DNA from: Anaerolineaceae bacterium UBA700
Lineage (GTDB): Bacteria; Chloroflexota; Anaerolineae; Anaerolineales; Anaerolineaceae
NCBI GenBank assembly: GCA_002298885.1
Contig: DBMK01000272.1
Location: 1-8,686 of the forward strand
Direction of reading: 5' to 3'
DNA: 8,686 bases
The notes below the pieces were generated by a model. That model was not told the DNA's origin, searched no databases, and was given only the letters and a program-made list of their open reading frames with translations. Of the stretch, positions 5,781 through 8,686 are shown one piece after another. The stretch's first letter is position 1, and the number at the start of each line of letters is the position of its first letter. The position numbers and the translations under genes were made by a program.

Positions 5781-5924
5781 CAGTTTACAGTTTACAGTAA
5801 ACAGTGACAGTTTAACCACGAATTTCGCCAATTATTACGAATTTTCACGAATACTTCTTAACAAGTTCGAGTCCCATTCGCTCCCATTCGTGTAATTCGC
5901 GGTTAAACTGTCTACTGTAAACTG
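5781..5924. repeat. Nested inverted-repeat element, copy C
   Basis: The left arm (5781-5820: heptamers CAGTTTA, then GACAGTTTAACCACG) is complementary to the right arm (about 5899-5924: GCGGTTAAACTGTC then TACTGTAAACTG). The left arm carries one extra heptamer. Inner words ACGAATTT/TTCACGAAT and CCATTCGTGTAATTCGC match the core of copies A and B. It occupies nearly all of the space between the bacterioferritin stop and the sigma start. Confidence 0.85.
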
Positions 5925-5937
5925 CCCGCATGCGGGC
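5924..5937. repeat. 14-bp GC-rich palindrome after bacterioferritin
   Basis: GCCCGCATGCGGGC is a perfect palindrome, 7 nt after the bacterioferritin stop codon. As RNA it gives at most a 5-bp stem with a CATG loop, followed on the minus strand by AGTTT. It could be a weak terminator; read-through into the sigma gene remains possible. Confidence 0.45.
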
Positions 5938-5944
5938 CGTATAC

Positions 5945-6409
5945 TTACTTTAGCGACAGCAGGTAATTCCCGATGCCCATTTGGGCGATCTGGTCGAGCT
6001 GGGATTCGACGAAGTCGATGTGCTCCTCCTCGTCCTCGAGGACATCCTCGAGAATCTCGCGCGTGCCGGCATCGCCCAGCTCGTTGCACAGGCGGATAGC
6101 TTCGTTGTAGGCCGCAATGGCGCCTTGCTCGGCGGCATGATCGCTCTTGAGCTGGGCGGCGACGTCGTTCTCGATGTGCATGGGGTTCAAATTGGAAACC
6201 ACCGGCCGGCCCTCCAGGAAGATGATGCGCCCGATGTGCTTCTCGGCGTGCTTCATCTCCTCGATGGCCCGCTTTTCAGTGGCATCTGCCAGCTTGTTGT
6301 AGCCCCAATTGGCGCACATTTCGGCGTGCACCATGTACTGGCTGATCGCAGTCAGCTCGTCGGCAAGCAAGAAATTCAGTTTTGCAATAACCTGGTCGTT
6401 ACCTTTCAT
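5945..6409 (-). CDS. bfr: Bacterioferritin (haem-binding iron-storage ferritin)
   Basis: A 154-aa ferritin-like four-helix protein that oxidises Fe(II) and stores Fe(III) inside a 24-subunit cytoplasmic shell. The full dinuclear ferroxidase site is present with the same numbering I recall for E. coli Bfr: E18 (LADELTAIS), E51 and H54 (EEMKHAEKH), E94 (HAAEQGAI), E127 and H130 (EDEEEHIDF). M52, the residue that ligates haem between two subunits, is also present, so this is a true bacterioferritin rather than a plain ferritin or Dps. Length matches the family (about 155-160). AGGAGGG lies about 8 nt before the ATG, a strong ribosome site. It is divergent from the MFS gene and reads toward the sigma/zinc-finger genes. 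No Fur-type box could be recognised in the upstream region. No bacterioferritin-associated ferredoxin gene is nearby. Confidence 0.96.
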   Translation of the reverse strand: MKGNDQVIAKLNFLLADELTAISQYMVHAEMCANWGYNKLADATEKRAIEEMKHAEKHIGRIIFLEGRPVVSNLNPMHIENDVAAQLKSDHAAEQGAIAAYNEAIRLCNELGDAGTREILEDVLEDEEEHIDFVESQLDQIAQMGIGNYLLSLK

Positions 6410-6514
6410 GGTAGTTCCCTCCTGACATAGTTTTGTGTACCCTCCCGATCGATGAAAGGGGAGGCGATATTTGGGCCATCTTCGACCGCCTAAAAATGGC
6501 TAACTCTCCATCGA

Positions 6515-6541
6515 TTGTGAAGGCACTTACTATATTATAAA
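6515..6541 (+). promoter_or_regulatory. Possible promoter of the MFS gene
   Basis: TTGTGA (6515-6520) and TATAAA (6536-6541) are spaced by 15 bp, which is short. The overlapping TATATT/TATAAT-like run around 6531-6541 could also serve the other strand. If used, the leader to the start at 6651 would be about 100 nt. The rest of the 6410-6650 gap shows no other clear element besides the bacterioferritin ribosome site and an unpaired GGAGGA at about 6573. Confidence 0.3.
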
Positions 6542-6650
6542 GCGGATGGCGGCTTGCCGGCAGAATCCGTCCGGAGGAACAGCGGCGGCACCCAGGCATT
6601 TAACGCTGCTGCTGACGGCCCTTTCACGGCCCTTCCCTATCATGGTTCGT

Positions 6651-7913
6651 ATGAACCTGAAGCCGCATTCCCAATGGACCGTGCTGCGTAACCGGCCGTT
6701 GGCGCTGCTGTGCGCCGGCGAGCTGGTCTCCACCGCCGGCAGCGCTCTCACCACCCTGGCAGCATCCATCCTCATCTACCGCCTGACGGGTTCCGCCCTG
6801 CGGGTGAGCCTGCTGCTGGTGGCCGCGGCCCTGCCCAGCCTGCTCGTCGGCCTGTTTGCCGGCGTCCTGGTCGACCGCCTGGACCGCAAACGCATCCTGC
6901 TGAGCGCCGACATGCTGCGCGCCGGGCTCTCCTTTTCCATCCCGTTCCTGGCGGCGCACAGCAGCTTGTGGCTCTACGCGGTGGTGTTGCTCTCCAGCGC
7001 GCTGGGCCAGTTCTTCAACCCGGCCCACGAAAGCGTGCTCCCGGAAGTTGCCGGCGAGGAGGAATTGGCGGCGGCCAACTCGCTGATGGCCATCAGCGGC
7101 TTTGGGGCCACCACGCTGGGGTTTGCGCTGGGCGGCCTGATCACCTCCCAGTTCCCGCTGCAGTGGGCCTTCTACCTGGACGGCCTGTCCTTCCTCGTTT
7201 CGGCCGTTTGCATCGGGCGCATCCGCATCCCGCGGCTTGTGCAGCCAAACCGCCGCACCCTGGGCGGGGTGCTGACAGCTATGAAAGCCGGGGGCCGGAT
7301 GGTAAGTGAATCCACCGGCCTGCGCTCGCTGCTCCTGGTCAGCCTCCCGGTGGTGCTGGCTTTTGGCCTGTGGAACTCGCTGCTGCTCCCGTTCACCCTG
7401 CGCACCTTGCACGCCGCCGCCTCCGACTACGGCCTGCAGCAGGGCCTGACCGCCCTGGGATTCATCGCCGGCTGCGTGACGGTTGCCCGGCTGGGGGCTT
7501 GCCTGCGCCCGGCCAAGTGGATCCTGCTCAGCCTGCTCGGCCTGGGGACGGTGGGGGTGTACTACGCCCTTGCGACGGCCGTTCCCGTGGCGGTCGGCCT
7601 GGTGGCGTTGAGCGGTCTGCTGAATGCGCCCTATTCAATCGCCCGCCGCCTGATCATCCAACGCAACACCCGCCGCGAGACCCGCGGCCGGGTCAACAGC
7701 ATCTTCCTGGTGGCCCGCGACGCGGCTTACCTGGCCGGCATGGCGAGCGCCGGCCTGGCGGATGTGCTGGATATCCGCATTCTGCTGGGCGCCAGCGGCG
7801 TGCTGCTGCTAGGCGCAGGGTTGGCAGCGTGGTGGCTGGATGGAATGAGTAAGCAGGGATGGGTCAAAGCTGGCCGGCAAACCATAGAGTTGAGCCAGGC
7901 TGATGGTTTATAA
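6651..7913 (+). CDS. MFS transporter, MFS_3/macrolide-efflux-like exporter
   Basis: A 420-aa inner-membrane protein with about 12 hydrophobic helices, probably exporting a small molecule by proton antiport. The first helices cover 15-45 and 50-75, followed by the motif A loop GLFAGVLVDRLDRKR (67-81). FNPAHESVLPEV (122-133) plus ELAAANSLMAISG (138-150) and the late RRETRGRVNSIFLVARD (341-357) are typical of the MFS_3 group, which includes MefA-like and enterobactin-exporter-like proteins. The substrate cannot be told from sequence. Start choice is uncertain: the frame is open from an ATG at 6546, and another ATG lies at 6642. I prefer 6651 because it leaves the usual short N-terminus, while the upstream 35 residues look non-coding; none of the three has a good Shine-Dalgarno site. 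The stop is 4 nt before a hairpin repeat. It is divergent from bacterioferritin. Confidence 0.9.
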   Translation: MNLKPHSQWTVLRNRPLALLCAGELVSTAGSALTTLAASILIYRLTGSALRVSLLLVAAALPSLLVGLFAGVLVDRLDRKRILLSADMLRAGLSFSIPFLAAHSSLWLYAVVLLSSALGQFFNPAHESVLPEVAGEEELAAANSLMAISGFGATTLGFALGGLITSQFPLQWAFYLDGLSFLVSAVCIGRIRIPRLVQPNRRTLGGVLTAMKAGGRMVSESTGLRSLLLVSLPVVLAFGLWNSLLLPFTLRTLHAAASDYGLQQGLTALGFIAGCVTVARLGACLRPAKWILLSLLGLGTVGVYYALATAVPVAVGLVALSGLLNAPYSIARRLIIQRNTRRETRGRVNSIFLVARDAAYLAGMASAGLADVLDIRILLGASGVLLLGAGLAAWWLDGMSKQGWVKAGRQTIELSQADGL

Positions 7914-7917
7914 AAAA

Positions 7918-8111
7918 GCCTCACCCCCCGGCCCCCTCTCCTGACGAAAAAACCGTCAGGAGAGGGGGAGAAAAAGGCGTCAGGACAGAGTCTTCGCCTC
8001 TTGGAGTATGTGTTAGCGATTTCAGCAAGAGGCAGAAACCCTATATTGGGCAAATCTCCCCCTCTCCTGGAGCGTGGTTTTCGCTCCAGGAGAGGGGCCG
8101 GGGGGTGAGGC
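7918..8111. repeat. MITE-like hairpin element with 25-bp terminal inverted repeats
   Basis: The ends, GCCTCACCCCCCGGCCCC plus TCTCCTG (7918-7943) and its complement (8087-8111), match over about 25 bp with one C-run length difference. Each end is itself half of a hairpin: 7932-7946/7954-7968 (15-bp stem, 7-nt loop) and 8059-8074/8082-8097 (16-bp stem, 7-nt loop). The stem tips differ (CTGACG versus CTGGAGCG), but each pairs perfectly with its own partner. A third dyad, GCCTCTTG/CAAGAGGC, lies at about 8005-8042. No reading frame and no obvious target-site duplication are seen. It starts 4 nt after the MFS stop codon. Confidence 0.85.
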
Positions 8112-8139
8112 ACGTATCAGCCTCCCCAACATCCGCTCC

Positions 8140-8502
8140 CTACACCGACTCCAATATTCTCTTCACTACCCCCTCTATATCCCGTTCGATCTCTTCGTTC
8201 CTAAAACGCAACACGCGAATACCCTGTTCGGTCAGGAATGCCGAGCGCTCGGCGTCGTGCTCCGCCTGACCGGGCTGTGCATGGACAGCGCCATCGACCT
8301 CGATTGCCAGCCGGCGTTCGACGCAGAAAAAATCGAGCACGTACCGGCCAAACGGGTGTTGGCGGCGGAACTTCAAGCCGCCCACCCTGCGCTCGCGTAA
8401 TGCCTCCCATAGCTTTTCTTCCATCGGGGTCAACTGGCGGCGTAAATCCCGCGCTGCCCGCACAATTAGCGAAGATGCTTTCCCGCGCAAACCCCTGGTC
8501 AC
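8140..8502 (-). CDS. DUF559 endonuclease-domain protein (Vsr-like PD-(D/E)XK fold)
   Basis: A 120-aa protein of the DUF559 family, related to very-short-patch-repair nucleases. The N-terminal segment ARDLRRQLTPMEEKLWEALR (17-36) and KFRRQHPFGRYVLDFFC (44-60) are typical. Candidate catalytic residues are D57 in VLDFFC and E68-x-D70 in AIEVDGAVH, with H74 next to them. LTEQGIRVLRFRNEEI (90-105) closes the domain. Length agrees with free-standing family members. The start is the GTG at 8502: GGAGAGG lies 6 nt upstream and an in-frame stop just before it rules out a longer product. It is a single gene with no methylase or mismatch-repair partner nearby. Copies of the CCTCACCCCCCGG repeat lie on both sides in opposite orientation. 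Cellular role is unknown; DNA nicking or cleavage is inferred from the fold. Confidence 0.9.
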   Translation of the reverse strand: MTRGLRGKASSLIVRAARDLRRQLTPMEEKLWEALRERRVGGLKFRRQHPFGRYVLDFFCVERRLAIEVDGAVHAQPGQAEHDAERSAFLTEQGIRVLRFRNEEIERDIEGVVKRILESV

Positions 8503-8631
8503 GATTTTCCTCTCCTAATATATCGCCCTCAGATTCCTGGCGAAGAAGCCAGTCATCGAGAGGGAATGAGGCATTTGAAGCAATAATTAGTATATCTGCA
8601 ATTGGAGTTAGAAAAGAAAAAAACGCCAGAA

Positions 8632-8664
8632 CCTCACCCCCCGGCCCCCTCTCCTGACGAAAAA
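8632..8664. repeat. Partial copy of the 7918-8111 element end
   Basis: About 33 bases (CCTCACCCCCCGG, then CCCCCTCTCCTGACGAAAAA) are identical to the left end of the element at 7919. After that the sequence diverges (ACCCTGACC instead of the returning hairpin arm), so the hairpin is broken or the rest is a different variant; the window ends 22 nt later. The stretch from here back to the DUF559 start (8503-8631) holds only a 5-bp dyad (8537-8552) and no convincing gene. Confidence 0.85.
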
Positions 8665-8686
8665 CCCTGACCTTCCCCCGAATCAG

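Noticed and set aside
6410..6545. Fur or iron-responsive operator upstream of bacterioferritin
   Set aside because: No 19-bp GATAATGAT-type dyad was seen; the ATCGAT words present are short palindromes expected by chance.
6624..7412. 262-aa open frame on the - strand
   Set aside because: It is antisense to the MFS gene and composed mostly of Gln/Gly/Ala/Arg; the MFS reading has clear motifs and membrane helices.
7914..8111. Insertion sequence
   Set aside because: The terminal inverted repeats are clear, but there is no transposase frame and no target-site duplication, so only a non-autonomous repeat is called.
8201..8633. Open minus-strand frame upstream of and overlapping the DUF559 gene (contains ADILIIASNASFPLDDWLLR)
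   Set aside because: It begins inside the repeat copy, has no start codon with a ribosome site, and overlaps the DUF559 domain in another frame. It could be a gene remnant, but nothing supports that.

Overview
The window is high-GC DNA, most likely from a Chloroflexota bacterium (Anaerolineae-like, probably a metagenome-derived genome). That assignment is an inference from three things: GC-rich coding sequence with Ala/Arg/Leu-rich proteins, AT-richer intergenic repeats of the ATTCGTG/AATTCGCGG type, and a CCTCACCCCCCGGCCCC hairpin repeat next to a DUF559 nuclease gene. No rRNA, tRNA, CRISPR array, transposase or phage gene was found.

Layout, left to right. (1) 23-823 (-): a class I SAM-dependent methyltransferase, with a heptamer tandem repeat at its 3' end and a perfect 20-bp hairpin in its leader. 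(2) 1017-3080 (-): a tightly coupled three-gene signalling operon, transcribed as DUF4190 membrane protein, then a LiaS/NarX-type histidine kinase, then a LiaR/NarL-type response regulator. It has a recognisable promoter upstream and a large hairpin downstream. (3) 3081-3342: no gene; it holds that promoter, a 52-bp perfect palindrome and a small dyad at the next promoter. (4) 3343-3915 (+): an unrecognised 190-aa protein, convergent with (5) 3970-4479 (-), a DUF1684 protein; one bidirectional terminator separates them. (6) 4668-6409 (-): bacterioferritin, then an ECF sigma factor, then a small zinc-finger protein with the HxxxCxxC signature of anti-sigma factors. The gaps after each of these genes are filled by copies of one repeat family. 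(7) 6651-7913 (+): a 12-helix MFS exporter divergent from bacterioferritin. (8) 7918-8686: a hairpin-rich repeat element, a DUF559 endonuclease gene (-), and a second partial repeat copy, so that the nuclease gene is bracketed by inverted repeat copies.

How the genes may work together. The kinase and regulator form a standard phosphorelay, and DUF4190 is a plausible membrane accessory because both gene junctions overlap. The sigma factor and zinc-finger protein look like a sigma/anti-sigma pair. Bacterioferritin, DUF1684 and that pair are collinear, so read-through or co-regulation is possible but unproven.

The least ordinary content is the repeats. There are three copies of a nested inverted repeat (heptamer arms outside, ATTCGTG core inside) around the sigma/anti-sigma pair, and a nuclease gene bracketed by palindromic repeats that resembles a REP/RAYT arrangement without a RAYT. 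No clearly new defence or metabolic system is visible.
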